Part shown: positions 48,114 to 61,424 of the stretch, piece after piece
How positions within the stretch are numbered: position 1 is the stretch's first letter
Layout: each line of letters opens with the position of its first letter
DNA from: Blasia pusilla
Lineage: Eukaryota; Marchantiophyta; Marchantiopsida; Blasiales
Direction of reading: 5' to 3'
Assembly: GCA_050084515.1 (NCBI GenBank)
Contig: CM114271.1
Span: 30,876,001 to 30,940,000, forward strand
DNA length: 64,000 bases
Made by a program: the position numbers and the translations under genes
Notes under the pieces: model-generated
The model's database searches: none
Told to the model about the DNA's origin: nothing
Seen by the model: only the letters and a program-made list of their open reading frames with translations

Positions 48114-48422
48114 TTATGAAGTGCAGAACATTGAGTATGTATGGTTGCAGTCTAGAGAACAATTCATCCGAGGAATATAGCAACATATCTCTATGGTGAC
48201 TCTATGGACATCTTTTTTGTCAACCCAGAGGATAATGTGGAAGTGTAGGCTTCCCCTACCCTGGAGCTCATACCTGATTAAGTAGTTACGCACAGTGCCA
48301 AGAATGCAGGATCCACCTAATACATAAGTCTGGAGAAATTTCTTAATCCTAGTGTGAAAGAGTACAGTGCACTCAGTTGTTGCATCGCGCCATGTGAATG
48401 CAAGGTTTCTACTTTTCAACAC
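48114..48422 (-). pseudogene. Helitron Rep HUH endonuclease segment
   Basis: Contains TVRNYLIRYELQGRGSLHFH followed by IILWV. HFH is the HUH metal-binding motif in the usual 'E.Q.RGxxHxHxLLW' setting. This domain nicks DNA to start rolling-circle transfer. Confidence 0.85.
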
Positions 48423-48627
48423 CTCCTCAATGTGCGTAATTTCAGGCCATTTGGTATCAGATACCTCATCAGAGGTAAGTGTTTAAAAAAAAATCATGCA
48501 TACCCTATTTCTTAACCATAGTCTTTAGGTCTCTCAGATGTCTCATGTGCCAACTTGGGCTGATGGGAATCTGGGCACTAATGGTGTACTTGGATAAATG
48601 AGAATAAAGTTCGTGCTCGGCAAGAGC

Positions 48628-49331
48628 TCAATATTTGCACTTAAATTGGTCAAGTTCTCTATTCAAAATACAAGAACGGGTAGTGGATGCTAATGCAATG
48701 GGTTGCCAAAGCTGGTGCATAATAAGAAGGTAGGGTTTATATAATGTGAACACGCTAAACAGTTGTCCTGTTCGATTGCAAAGGTAGTCGGCAAAAGAAC
48801 AGTGCCGTGTCAAAACACCTCGAAGATATGGAAAGAGAAATGGGAATATTACAATTTCAATAGTGAGCTTGGTATCTCGCGATATATCATTGTTGTCACT
48901 CAAAATTAAAAATCTTCTCTATTGTGGGCTTGCTCCCTTAGGAATATACTCCCACTTTGGAAAATATCTAAGGAATGCCTTTTTTTCACTAGAAGCGTAT
49001 CTTGGACATCTTGCAGAACATTAAGTTCTGCACTATACGAATCAATATTCATACTGTGCATTACCTTACCCTTCTCCTGGGATGCTCTGAGAATAGATTC
49101 AACGGAGGATGAAAGCACAATAACAAGACCACAGGTTGGATTTGGGAGCTCTATCAACGGGACGTACTGAGAGTACAACTGATTAACCCTGAGATTCACA
49201 AGTAAAACCCTCCTTACTTTTCTGTAAAGGAAATCAGGGTCTGCTGAAAGTGGCCATGAGAAATTCCAGCCAATATATAAGGGGGGGATCAATAAGTGAG
49301 TCAACCTGGAAAAAACCACCATAAAACCCAT
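48628..49331 (-). pseudogene. Helitron Rep, N-terminal region
   Basis: Two frames. The second (48903-48628) contains IVIFPFLFPYLRGVL and FADYLCNRTGQL, then YLLIMHQLWQ. These match the 'FPxLFPxGxG...F.xYxxxRL...FxFxxxD' N-terminal block of Helitron Rep proteins. The first (49331-48906) covers the region before it, with ELPNPTCGLVIVLSS. Confidence 0.7.
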
Positions 49332-50329
49332 TGTATTTCGTCTCTATACCTAATCTAGAATCAACTATGGAAAGAAACTAGAGGTAAAGCGGTTCAATAC
49401 TTAGTGCATTGCGAATATATGCAAGTGTCATGTACACATTCTAGGCTGTATTTTTATTTCCACCCAGTTATTGGGCATATATGTAAAATTTTCCAGGAGA
49501 TGATATAACATAACGAGCCATATATCTATTACAAAGTGCATACGGTGGGTAAATGTCACTGATTGTAATAGTCATTCTCAACTGACTTGTACCATAGGAT
49601 ACGGCACCACAATAGCCACAACATTTCATCTGTGTAATTAGGTTTGAGCAATAGGCTTCCTAGTTCTGAAGTAGAACATCAATTGCAGACCAGGCAGTAG
49701 ATACATGTTGTCTGTGGAGCCTAGTTGAATGTGATATCCTACTCACAGCCTGAAGCTTGCATCATCGTAACCTAACCTTATCTAGTAGAAGCATCGATGT
49801 GGTTTGCATAGTCCTTCTAGGCCGCACCATGTTCTAGCACGTGTTATACTAAACAACGGATGAGGCAACAGTGGAACAGACCTCCCTCTAAATAGCTAGA
49901 TGGAAAGTATTGCAACTAATATACGTGTTGAACGATTGGCAGTTGTAGTCCTTATCAACTGGGCCTGAGGTGAGGTGCAAGGGCTAGCATGATCTCGTTG
50001 CTTCGACAATGCTTTTGTATTGTGAAACTCCGATAGTAAGCTATAGTGTCCACGTATTTGGAATTGATTGTGCCGGTCGTGTAGACCTTACTACCACTGT
50101 TGTGAGTATTATAGGTTCAGGTGAATTGTGAAGTTAAAAACAAGATAAGTGTGGTGCTGCAATGAGTTTTTGAGATATACCCACTTGTAATGTCACTTAG
50201 CATAGTTGGATTTTGAAATTCTTCCACCTACGGCAGATAAACCTCTGATTGGACAAAGCAAGTGTGTTACAGGCTCATTTTGTAAAATGGAAGCCTTATA
50301 TAGTTGGTGAGGAAATTAGAATGCAGTAC
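49332..50329. other. Upstream flank of the Helitron
   Basis: No gene or end motif recognised. It may include the Helitron 5' part and untranslated region. Confidence 0.4.
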
Positions 50330-51445
50330 AAGGACTTGCGAGTTTTCAATAATAGGTAAATGCCATCCAACTCTGATCGGTTCAGTGTAGTCGTTGGCGT
50401 TGTTGTTAGAAGGGCTTGCTTAACCCCTCCGACAGTATAGCAACAACACTGGAAAATGTCTAGAAACAATTTGGTTTGGTTTTTACAATATCAACAACAG
50501 TAATGATTGAGGAGGGGTCTGAATAAACATGACCAGTAGGTCTCCAAAAAACATTCTCTGGGTATTGAGCTTGTTGTATGAGAACTTTGGTAATACCTCC
50601 CTTCAGTGGTTCGCTCAATGTGCAGTTAGCTAATAGTAGGAAATATCGATGGCATGCTACTAAGGGGAGCCGAGTGTTTTATGAGTATCAGCAAGTGGTT
50701 ATGGTCTAATGTGCACTACTGTATATACACATGGCCTGATACTTGTTGAGGATGCCTATGTTAGCTAAGTGAAACTTAATTCCACTTTTTGCAACACGGC
50801 CAAATTGTGTGAGGGTGGCCGACAGTTTATGGGTGAGGCTGTGCTTTTGTGTGCACTTTGAAATACGACTGCAATCTGGTACAAGTAGCTACAAGTTTTT
50901 GATACTAGGTTAATACTCTCCAACTTTGATGTGTTTACTATTGTTGTTGTTGTTGTTGTTGTTGTTTTTGTTAGAAGAGGCTTTCTCAACCCCCCATACA
51001 TTGTAGCAACAAGACTAAAAAATGTCAAGAAACAATCTGGTATGGTTTTTTGCAGTACCAACCACAGTAATAACCGAAGGGGGGTTTTAAAGAAACGAGA
51101 TCAGTTGGCGCTTCTTGCAAAGATCCTCGGAGTCATGAGCTTGTCGTATGAGAACTCGCGTAAGATCTATCTTCAGTGATTTGCTCGGTGTACTTAGCTA
51201 ATAGTAGGAAATGTTGATGGCACGCTGCTAATGGGAGTTGAGCTTTTTATGAGTATGAGCAAGTGGCTATGGTTTAACATTTACCAATGTGTATACGCAT
51301 GGTCTGAAACCCATTGAACATGCCTATGTCAACTAAGTGGAACTTAGTTCCACTATTTGCAACACGGCCAAATTGTGTAGGAGTGACTGGTAGTGCAAAA
51401 GTTTATATATGAGGTAGTGCATTTGTGTGCATTCTGAAACACCTA
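50330..51445. repeat. Tandem duplication, two units of about 555 bp
   Basis: Unit 1 (about 50330-50885) and unit 2 (about 50886-51445) share many segments in the same order, for example GCAACACGGCCAAATTGTGT at about 50791 and 51359, and CTAATAGTAGGAAAT at 50631 and 51189. They differ by scattered substitutions and by a GTT expansion in unit 2. Confidence 0.85.
50938..50970. repeat. (GTT)n microsatellite
   Basis: Run of GTT triplets inside unit 2 of the tandem duplication; unit 1 has only a short GTT tract at the same place. Confidence 0.9.
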
Positions 51446-52242
51446 TGCAAAGTCAGCTGAACCAATTGGCTATAGGAAGTAGTTCACCAGTAGTGGATAT
51501 CTGTGAGTTACAAAGTAGTTAACTATCAGGCATGAATAGTCTACCTTAGCAGTAGCGGATAGGCAAGCACATCATCATTGATTTCATGAAGGAATAAAGT
51601 GATAACGTAAGTAGATGTGCCTTAGAGTCCCCAATCACGACGAAGCCTATGACACGTAAATCGGAGTGTTGCAAATGCAGCGTCAGGATTGAGACCTACA
51701 ACTCAACGAAAACTATATCTAAAGTACGTACATGGATGGCGTCTCTACAAAGTATGAAATTCATAATCGACAGAAGAATAAAAGTGAGAGAATTACCAAA
51801 GACAAAGCAAACTCAACATATAAGCACAAAAAATCGGATTGAAAAAATAGGGCCTCCTTGTACATACCTGAAGAATTCCTACCATTGCCTTATGAGCTTA
51901 ATATTGTCCACCAAATAGAAATAAAAGTCAGTTAGGTTTGCGTTAGGCAACTGAAAAAATCTCTTATGCATAAATTTTGGTATATCTTATTTGATTGTAG
52001 TTTTTGAAGATTTAAGTGAGTAATACTATCACCTTGTGTCGACGCCTAGTCAACAATTATAAAAATATGTCGACGTAGGATGCTTTTTACAAGAAAACAA
52101 TAAGAAATCTGGTTTTGCTTATGCACAGTGTTGGGATATTCGTAAATATACTTCCCACCATTGGTGGGCACACAACTGAGAGATAGGCTCTCAAGTATTC
52201 TGTAAAATTGAAGTAAAAGCCCGGTGAATCATGAAGCATTAC
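51446..52242. other. Region downstream of the interrupted gene
   Basis: No clear gene. It should contain the next exon(s) of the minus-strand gene whose exon ends at 52243, but I could not identify any. Confidence 0.4.
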
Positions 52243-52645
52243 CTGATATCCACACACGAACTGGAATAGGCGAGTGGGCAAATTGAGGTTTCTGCTCTGG
52301 GTTGCCGTTGGTGTTTTCGACTATCCCCTTCTTGTGACAAGAAGGTTGATTATACAGACATCGACAGGCCGCGCCAAGCACATAGATACAGAGAAAACCG
52401 CAGAGGAGTGATGCAAATGTAGACGGACCACTGAGAAGATGGGATCCTAGAGCAGAACTTAAAGTAGCTCGGAAAATGCCTGGGAGAGCAGACGACAATA
52501 AGCCGGGGTTGCTAGATTTACATCCGCTTGAGGTGCAGAGTCGGACCCGACGGTAAACTGACACAGAAAAGGAAATGGTTGCCCAAGAGAGAATCTCGAC
52601 GAGTATGGCCACCACCCCCGACAACGTAAAAAATGCAGGAACAAT

Positions 52646-52674
52646 CACTAGAAGAAATCATTGTTTTTATGACT
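52646..52674 (+). repeat. CACTA left terminal inverted repeat
   Basis: Starts CACTAGAAGAAAT and ends TTTTTATGACT. It pairs with 61425-61454 with a short mismatched middle of 5 against 6 bases. Preceded by AAT. Confidence 0.92.
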
Positions 52675-54618
52675 GGGTTATATGACACATACGTTACATT
52701 CCACGACTGGCAATGACTGACGACTACTTTAGACACAAAAGCCAAGTCATATTTGTCTGGCGACTAGGCTGACTAGGATGGTCGGCTTAGGTGGACGCTT
52801 GTTCATGACTAGAGGGTGTAGTCATGAGGCCATCACTGACATGTCACTTAGATGACGTGGAATAATGACACGTCAACGTATGACGTGGACTCATTGGTGT
52901 GACATGTCACTGATGACGTGGACTTCGGAAGATAACTCATGTAGTCATATATAGGGTATCTATCTAGTTACTACCAATGACTACAGTAGTCATGTAAAAG
53001 TACACTATATCCAATGACAATGTGACACGTGTATCCCATGGGTAAGGAATCCACTTGGCGGTAATAGTCATGTCTCCACCAAGTATTAAATTTTTGGATT
53101 CAGTGATAGCAACATGGCAACTCAACTACAAGGGGATGAAATGCAAAAAGAACAGAATTTGAGTGTCTTAAAAGTAAGATCTTACATCAAAATTAACACG
53201 ATTTCAAGTGATGCATGGCATACTACCATCATCTAAAATGGATCCAATCACTATTGATTACAAATCGTATCCCAAGATCTACTATTGAGGGGCGTGAAGT
53301 TGAAGATTGATAGATAACATTTATCTCAAGATACAATCCCTACATACGATCTTCCCATCACACGAGATGGAGTGGAACTCCCAACTTAACCGCCATGGCA
53401 CAATACATTTACCAAACCACATCCTACTCGCGGATCATCGTCAATGGAATCAAAGGTCTACACCATTTCCGGAGAAACTGAAGCTCTCCAGTTCCTACAA
53501 GTTTAGGAGCAGCTTACTCCCTATTCTCCGTGCTTGCCTTCACTCACCTGGTTTCAATCATCACAAAGTAACACCCGTATTTTGAATCTAATCATGAATT
53601 GATATACTTCGGCACATACATCTCTAAAGCTTTCCCTGGTGCACCCTGGCTAAGGAGAAAGGACTACCACAGGTGAAATGCAATTATAGTTCCAGTACTA
53701 CTCACTGATGCACTCACAAACTGATCATTAAGCATGAGAACTCCCAGATGAGTAGCATTCTACATAATTGTTGCAGAAAAGTCTTTCCATTCCAGTTATA
53801 TGGAGATAAGTAGACTACTCCCACCGGCACATTCTTCTCAAAGTCATGATTTGACAAGGAGTAATCGAAAGATGGGGGAACTCATTGGAAGTACAAAAAT
53901 GGGGGACTCGAAGAGTCTAGAACACCAGGGCCAAAACTGATTCTACAATCATAAAACCAAACATCCGGCACGCAATCGCAACCATGCAAATACATTATTA
54001 CCTCACCTTTGCTAGTAGAAGGAGTGCACATGTAGAATTAACTTGCGATTGAGGAGAGCACCTGCAAAAGAACATCGGCAACAGCTCAAATTCTAACATT
54101 CCTCAAACCCTACTGCATAATGCAGACGGTGTGAGTCTTATGACTGCCACTATGGAAAACGAAAATAGAATAGCAGCCCTTTTTGTCCGATGTTCCATAA
54201 TGATTTCTTTTACATAAGCACTCCAATGTGGCTGCACTAGGAGAAGATTGCTCTCTTGGCTATGATGGCTTGGAGATTCCTAAGATCCGAAATTCTTATT
54301 CATACCGTATTCTCCACAGGGCTTGACAGACAGGAGATAAGCAGAGCTATCCCCCCATTTCTTACAAACACCGTAGCATTTGCCGGATCTGCACACATAC
54401 AGATCTCTTCATGTCATTGAACAGAATTCGTTTGAATATAATAACTATGCCATGTTTGATCACATTCTTTGATGTAGGTAGGATAGACTCATGAAACTTA
54501 ACAGGGCAGTACCATGTGAGCATGGAAAATCCATGAATGTTCATCCATGGAAAGGAGCGTGATTTACAGGATGCAATAACGGGATAAAACTCTACATAAG
54601 AGAATAAGAGTGTCACAC

Positions 54619-54970
54619 CTTCCGAAAGTACTCATAGTTCATGGGATCGTAGGCAAAGTTCGCCAAATGAGCGACAATTTGTTCTTTAGCTTCTGAAATG
54701 GCGAACATCAAGACTCGTGTTAAACTGACAATAACGTCAGTGACTTTGGGCAGAAACTTCAAAGGCAACCAAAAGAGTGAATGTACATCCACAATCTTTC
54801 TGGTCATGGCAGTGTATGAAAAGACAAGCATCTGAATTATTTCACCTCATACACTATACACAAACCACTGTCCTCTTAAAACCACATGAGCAAACACTTG
54901 GAGACATGAGCAAGCGGCTAGTACCCTCACTGAATGTATGCTGAAATTTTGTCACCAATTCTTGCAGGGA
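54619..54970 (-). pseudogene. Captured ARMC7-like fragment inside the CACTA element
   Basis: Exon-like piece 1 (54970-54925) encodes SLQELVTKFQHTFSE, with a GT donor at 54924. Piece 2 (54692-54619) encodes AKEQIVAHLANFAYDPMNYE followed by YFRK and has AG and GT borders. Spliced, the codon phase fits. The sequence matches the N-terminal part of the armadillo protein ARMC7 as I recall it (LQELV.EFQ ... KEQ..ANLANFAYDP.NY..LR). The rest of the gene is not found nearby, and sequence before SLQELV does not match. An intron is kept, so capture was from genomic DNA, not from cDNA. Confidence 0.72.
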
Positions 54971-56106
54971 CCAATGAATGCAAAACTTCTTGTAAAAAAC
55001 AAGATAATGCCAATCCGTCATCCTCGATTCAATCATTCTTGAGCATGTCTCGGATACGTGACCAATTTCTTTATTATTCTGAGCTTCTTGGATGACAAGA
55101 TCTTTGCTTATGTCATCGATCTTAACCCCCAAAAAAGTGAACTTCATTGGGTTCCGCCACCCAAGTCTCTAATGTTTCCAAATTCTTGTACCAGTCTATG
55201 ATCACAGGCCCCCCACATTCTAACGGTCATGTTCTACAGAGTGCTTTGGTATGCACATGGGAATTAATGGCGGCAAGATTTTTTTCAAGTTCTTGTGATT
55301 GACATCCCTCTCTGGTCAGGATCCACCAGGTCTGGTGATCCCTCTCCATGTACCTGACTCTATGCACATGACAGTTAAATCCGCAATATGTGGGCGACGG
55401 GGGAATCCAGAGTTCCAAGACCTGAAGATACTCATCACGAGGTGTGCCGTATTTCCCAATCCGTTCCTTCTACCACTCTACATTGCTGAATATTGCGGAG
55501 ACTTAGTCCTTAAAAACAAATTTGATTGAGGCGCTCTTGTGATGTTCTCTGCTCATGGGACATCTGGCCTTCCTCTTCAATGCATTCATTCTCCTCTTTA
55601 TGGCTCACTCAAGGGCGAGCATCCAAATGACCTAACTCTTCTCCTCATCCAATGCCAAGCAAAGCAAATCCAAGTTTGGTATGAGGATCCCCTCGATCAG
55701 ACCTTCTGATCAAAGCAGAGCAGCTACGAAGCGATCTGCTGTTGCACTCAACGACCATGAAAACTCCACAACCCACCTCAACTCAAACGCTGAGAAGTAT
55801 CATCTCAGATAGCATCATGTTTGATAAGAAGTACAAAATCTGTGTTGAGGCAATGTAACTCTAGCATGATAAAGTTGAGGCAACAACTTTCGAGTTAGTA
55901 GCTATTGCTGATCTGTTTTGAATGCAAAAGATTTCTGGAAGAAATGCGGGTATATAGTCTCCAAACAAGGGTTGGCAGGGTAGGGAGTGTGGCAAAATAG
56001 ACAATAGCACTATTGACTATGACTCTTACTGTGTGTATCAGACAGCATCTACATTGCTTGTGTATATTTAGAAACTTTGTAAAGTCTAGCTTGATCCAAA
56101 GCAGCA

Positions 56107-56670
56107 AGTATCACACTTTGAAAGAGCAAGAAGATGTTGTGCAAGGCCTTTTTCAACAAGTGCACAAGCTCAGAGATGAGATTGCAAATGTTACAGAGCA
56201 GAGAGATGCCTTGCAAGTAGAACTTGAACTCTAAGAGCAAAAGGCAGCCAGTACTCGTGAAAAATTGAGCCTTGTTGTGAAGAAAGGGAAAGGAGTTGTC
56301 AAACAATGAGATGCGATCAAAAAATCACTTGCTGAGCAGGAGCAGCTAGTGCAAAGTACAAAGAAGAAATAGAAACCAAGGACTCTACTCTTGAAAGTAC
56401 CAAGAATGAACTGCTCTTGTGTGCATAACAGGTTCAGGCTTTGGAACTTGAGCTCTCTTCTTTGACAAAACTTACCTCAATCCTTGATCAAAAGCTGCAA
56501 GACAAAAGTAACACCTTGTAGGAGCTAGAGACAGTGCTTATTATCAACAACTCCTTAGCTGATTGGCAATCAAGGGACCTATTGGAGAAATTTGAGTGGC
56601 TGGTTTCAGCAGTGGCTGATGCCCAGAATAAGGCAATCCTAGCTGTTTCTACTAGCTTAGCTTAGCAATA
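56107..56670 (+). pseudogene. Captured TNO1-like coiled-coil fragment inside the CACTA element
   Basis: Readable blocks are KLRDEIANVTEQRDALQVEL, STREKLSLVVKKGKGVVKQ, YKEEIETKDSTLESTKNEL, LELELSSLTKLTSILDQKLQ and LADWQSRDLLEKFEWLVSAV. The 'REKLS.AVKKGKG.VQQRD' signature is typical of the plant coiled-coil protein TNO1 (TGN-localised SYP41-interacting) and its relatives. In-frame stops such as TAG for CAG at about 56519 and one frameshift near 56340 make it a pseudogene. It lies on the opposite strand to the ARMC7-like piece. Confidence 0.72.
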
Positions 56671-57559
56671 TCAGCATATACTCTCTATGTGTGTGTTATG
56701 AATGTTGGCAGGAGACCACAGGCAGAGTGGGCTAGAGTCATATCTAAGGCTAGGAGGACACTCCGTTTTGTACATGCACATCGGACAACAAGATGAGTGG
56801 ACATCTTTCTCACTCTTAGGTTTCTAGTGGCTCCTGCAACCATGAATAACAACCTACTTTCAAGTCTCAGAGAGTTCTGAAATTGCTCAAAAATAGTAGG
56901 AAACGAGGGTGCTATAAAATCTTTGAACATTCAGCATAAACTAAGTAAGAAACTCTAGACAAGAGTATGAGGTTGATCAGTGTCCTCAACTACAAAGCCC
57001 TGCAGTCAACGAGTACTTCTGAGCATGAGTCTCCTCTAGATCCTAAATTGGAGCCTATGCTTTCCCAGCCCCCTAGCAATCATGCGCATAGGGAGTTGGG
57101 GAATATGACAATGAACAATTTCTTACTTGGTGTGTATTTTCGTGTCGTAGCCTTGAGAGAGACTAAGAACGAGAGATTGAGTATGAGTGAGAATTTGCGC
57201 TTCCTTACCTCGGATTACTTGGAATTCCCCCCTCCTTCTTCAACTAATAGGTATAAATGAGAAATCACAACCTTCTGATAAGAGGTGCTTAATGAAATAT
57301 CCCCTCAAGTACGACTATCTATCAGTGGACCGCAGAGGCGAGGACAACAACATGAAATCTGCTTGGAGAGAAATGCCCAGATCTCATAGCACTTTTGAGA
57401 GGGACATCAACACGCATAGCACTGCTCACAGAACTCAAAACTGAAGCCTCAAAGGTTTATCTGATCCGGTTCTCATTTCATCTTGAGGAAATAATTTCAT
57501 GCGCCCATGTTGTTGGGAGGATTAGGTTTAGTGATGCAAGTTCAACGCTATCATTGGAG

Positions 57560-58033
57560 AGAGATAGTCAAGGACCTCGCAGGGGCAGCCCTTTGTTGAT
57601 GTCGCTCAACCCTTGCGCGCCCACAAAGGTACACACATTTGAGAGAGCAAGGGAGAGGTAGGCAGAGATAAGGAACAACCATATATCCAACAGAGTAGAG
57701 GGGGAGAGCATGCGACATAGCCACCGGAAGCTCATAAAGTGTAGATCTTGTCCTTCTTGTTCTCCGAGAGATAACAGGGCGACGCTATAGTGGCCTTGAG
57801 ACTAAGACATGAGTAAGTGATGAACAGACGGTCTGAGATAGGCAACAAAGGAATGACAAGAGAGTAATTTACAGGGCCTGCATAAAAATGTTGGATTCGA
57901 GAGCCTGGAGAAATTCGCAAGAAATGAAAGCGGACGAAGGTAAATTCACTGGAGAGAGAGAGAGTCAAGGACTTTGCAGGGAAAGCCCTTTGGTGATGTC
58001 ACTCGACCCTTGCGCACGGGCAAAGGTACACAC

Positions 58034-58050
<17 letters not shown>
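57560..58050. repeat. Two direct copies of a ~90-bp segment
   Basis: 57566-57655 and 57963-58050 share GTCAAGGAC, GCAGGG.AGCCCTTTG, GATGTC.CTC.ACCCTTGCGC and AAAGGTACACACA..TGAGAGAG, with about 395 bases between them. The second copy runs into the GA microsatellite. Confidence 0.85.

Positions 58051-58084
<34 letters not shown>
58037..58084. repeat. (GA)n microsatellite
   Basis: Uninterrupted GA run of about 24 repeats inside the CACTA element. Confidence 0.97.
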
Positions 58085-58086
<2 letters not shown>

Positions 58087-58799
58087 CAGTTTGCAAATCT
58101 GTGCACTCACACGGAAGTGGTTTTGGACGTAGGCTCTATCTCCAATTTTTTCCAACCTTCTCGCCGTCCTCACCAAAATCTCGCCGCCTTCGACATCAAG
58201 ATCTCCCTGCCTTCGACACGATACACTTGCAACATTTTTCTCAAGCTCCACATTACAAGCTCTCTCTTTGGTCGCAGACTCTCTCCTTTCCTTCTCTTTC
58301 TTACTCTCGTTCTCACACTCAAAGCTCTACGAGTTACTCAAAGCTCTCTCTCATAGGGTTCGTAAAGGAAAAACGCGGGAATCCACACGGAAGAGACCGG
58401 GGAATATGTGAAGACCACACTCTTCCTCTTCCGAAGGAGCTAAATGAAGCGCCAAGTATGGAATCTCACATGATAAGCCACTAGTAAACATGCCACGTCA
58501 ACCTAGAACCCCACTACTAAGACTCCCAAGATCCAAGTGAACAAAGAATTTATAGCTCAATACAAGAAGGGCCCATTTACACTAGGAAGTGACAACCATA
58601 ACTTGACGAGTTTTGAGTCTCGACAACTATTCAGTTCCATCAACAAGGTTATAAATGGCGGTAGTAAATACGCATCCTAGCATCTTGTCAAATCGTCCAT
58701 CGGAAAATAGGTACCAAACACTTTCCTCAAATCGGCCGTGAAATACATGCGTGTCCATGATTTGTGGGATAAAAATACATACCAATAAACACCTTTTTT

Positions 58800-61180
58800 T
58801 CAATGACATGAAACTGCCACAAGGACTCGAAACAATCCTACTCAATGCCCTCCTTCTCCTTCTTGAAACCTCCTTCTCTATCAAGGGTCCCAAAAACAAG
58901 AAACTTTTCCTAGACAGCCACCCAAGCCCCATAAACACAAGGAAAAAGAAAAAATTCAAATGGCCACTAACAAATTGAATTAAAAATTGTAAACCCTAAA
59001 TAAGGACTTTCATTTTTTGTTTAATCATGGAGAACTAAGGGACAGATCTGAACCATTGAAATTGTGGAGGCATTTAGTAAGAAGGCCTCTGCCAACTTTC
59101 AAGATCATCCAATGGTTGGAAGAAGAGTCAACATCATACTAACATGAAATTGCAACAAGGACTCGAAACAATCCGAAGCTATATTATTAAAAGAGGATCA
59201 GGTAACCCTCCTAAGGTAACACGTAGTCTTTTATTTATTAAGTCTTTGTGTACAAAAGCTCAAAGGTACGATTAACCTACTCAATGCCCTCTTCCCCCTT
59301 CATGACACCTCTTTTTCTACCCTCCCCCTCAACTAGGGTTCCAAAAAGCAAGGAAATTTTCCTAGACAGCAATCCCAACCCCAGGAACACACGGCAAAAG
59401 AAAAAAACTTCAAATAACCACTCACACATTGAATTACAAATTGTAAACCTTAAATAAGGATTTTCATTTTTGGTATTAGCATGGAAGAATAAGGGACAAA
59501 TCTGAGCCGTTGAAGTTGTGGAAGCATTTAATTTTAGCACCTATGCCAAGTTTCAACACCATCCAATGGTTGGAAGAAGAGTAAACGCCATAATAACATG
59601 AAATTGCAATAAGGATTCAAAACAATCCTACTGAATGCCATCATCCACTTGCATGACACATATTTTTCTACCCTCTCCCCTCAACCAGGAGTCCAAAAAA
59701 CAAGAAACGTTTCCTAGACAGCCACCCCAACTCCAGGAACACAAATAAAAAGAAAAAACTTCAAATGATCATTCACACATTGAATTAAAAATCGTAAACC
59801 CTAAATGAGGACTTTCATTTTTGGCATTAGCATGGAGGGCTAAGGGATAGATCTGAAGCGTTGAAATTGTGGAGGCATTTAATTAGAAGGCCTTTGCCAA
59901 GTTTCATCACCATCCAATGGTTGAAAGAAGAGTCAACACCATTTTAACATGAAATTGCAACAAAGACTCGAAACAATCTTACTCAATGCCCTCATCCACC
60001 TTCATGACACCTCTTTTTCTACCCTCCCCCCTCAACCAGGGGTCCCAAAAACAAGAAACTTTTCCGAGACAGCCACCCCAACCCCTGGAACACAGGGAAA
60101 AAGACAAAAACTTCAAATGACCATTCATACATTGAATTAAAAATCGTAAACCCTAAACAAGGACTTTAATTTTTGGTATTAGTATGGAGGGCTAAGGAAA
60201 GATCTGAACCGTTGAAGTTATGGAGGAATTTAGTTGAAAGTTTTCTGCCAAGTTTCAACACCATCCAATGGTTGAAAGAAGAGTCAACAACATACTCGCA
60301 TGAAATTGCAACAAGGACTGGAAACAATCTTACTAAATGCCCTCCTCCCCCTTCATGACACCTCTTTTTCTACCCTCTCCCCTCAACTAGGGGTCCAAAA
60401 GACACGAAACGCTTCTTAGACAGCCATCCCAATCCTAGGAAGACGGGGCAAAAGAAAAAACTTCAAATGACCATTCACACATTGAATTAAAAATCGTAAT
60501 CCCTAAATAAGGACTTTGATTTTTGGTACTATCATGGAACGTTAAAGGACAGATCTGAATCGTTGAGCGTGTGGAGGAATTTAATGGTAAGTTTCAACAT
60601 CATCCAATGGTTGGAAGAAGAGTAAACACTATAATAACATGAAATTGCAACAAGGACTTGAAACAATTATACTCAATGCCATCATCCATCTGCATGACAC
60701 CTCTTTTTCTACCCTCTCCCCTCAACCAAGAGTCAGAAAAACACGAAACGTTTCCTAGACAGCTATCCCAACCCCAGGAACACAAAGAAAAAGAAAAAAC
60801 TTCAAATGATCACTCACACATTGAATTAAAAATCGTAAACCCTAAATAAGGACTTTCATTTTTGGCATTAGCATGGAGGGCTAGGAGATAGATCTGAACC
60901 GTTGAAATTGTGGAGGCATTTAATTAGAAGGCCTTTGCTAAGTTTCATCACCATCCAATGGTTGAAAGAAGAGTCAACACCATACTAACATGAAATTGCA
61001 ATAAGGATTCAAAACAATCCTACTTAATGCCCTCCTCCCCCGTCATGGCATCTCTTTTTCTACCCTTCCCCCCTCAATCAGGGGTCCAGTAACGGAGAGA
61101 ATTAATGCAAAGTCTTGTGCTAAGTTTTATCACAATCTTATGGTTGGATGAAAAGATATCTCCATGTTAACATGAAAATG
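58800..61180. repeat. Satellite-like tandem array in the CACTA element, period about 350 bp
   Basis: A marker ACATGAAATTGCAA..AGGA(C/T)T recurs near 58806, 59143, 59598, 59948, 60299, 60638 and 60989, with a last partial unit near 61171. Spacing is 337-351 bases, except one unit that is longer by about 105 bases (insertion at about 59168-59275). Each unit also holds CCTCTTTTTCTACCCTCCCC, TTGAATTAAAAATCGTAAACC and CACCATCCAATGGTTG. The short frames in it are not genes. Confidence 0.93.
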
Positions 61181-61424
61181 ACACAACGACTCTAAACAAT
61201 CCTACTCAAAATTGGAGCATGAAATCATTTAAACATATGAGTCGTTGCTTATGACTCATCTTTACTAGGCGAGTGAAACAAGTATGACTCATCGTGACTA
61301 AAGGGTATTGAAAACTTCTTTAGTCATAAGAAGATGACTCAGTGAATTGTACGACCCTAAATTTTATGACTAAACCATTTAAGTCATAATTTGAGCCATT
61401 CTTTTGGTGAGTCATTTAAAGTCT

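Larger units (their letters stand above)
44958..49331 (-). mobile_element. Decayed Helitron (rolling-circle transposon)
   Basis: On the minus strand, Rep pieces (49331-47558) are followed by a PIF1-type helicase (about 47000-46003) and accessory frames (46002-44958). HUH replication initiator plus PIF1 helicase define Helitrons. Frameshifts and stops occur throughout, so the element is inactive. The 5' TC end and 3' CTRR end were not found. Confidence 0.82.

Noticed and set aside
54362-54616. Continuation of the ARMC7-like gene
   Set aside because: The frame after the splice donor at 54618 shows no armadillo-like sequence, so only two exon pieces were accepted.
58800-61180. CRISPR-like repeat array
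   Set aside because: Units are about 350 bp, similar along their whole length, without short repeats and unique spacers; it is a tandem satellite.
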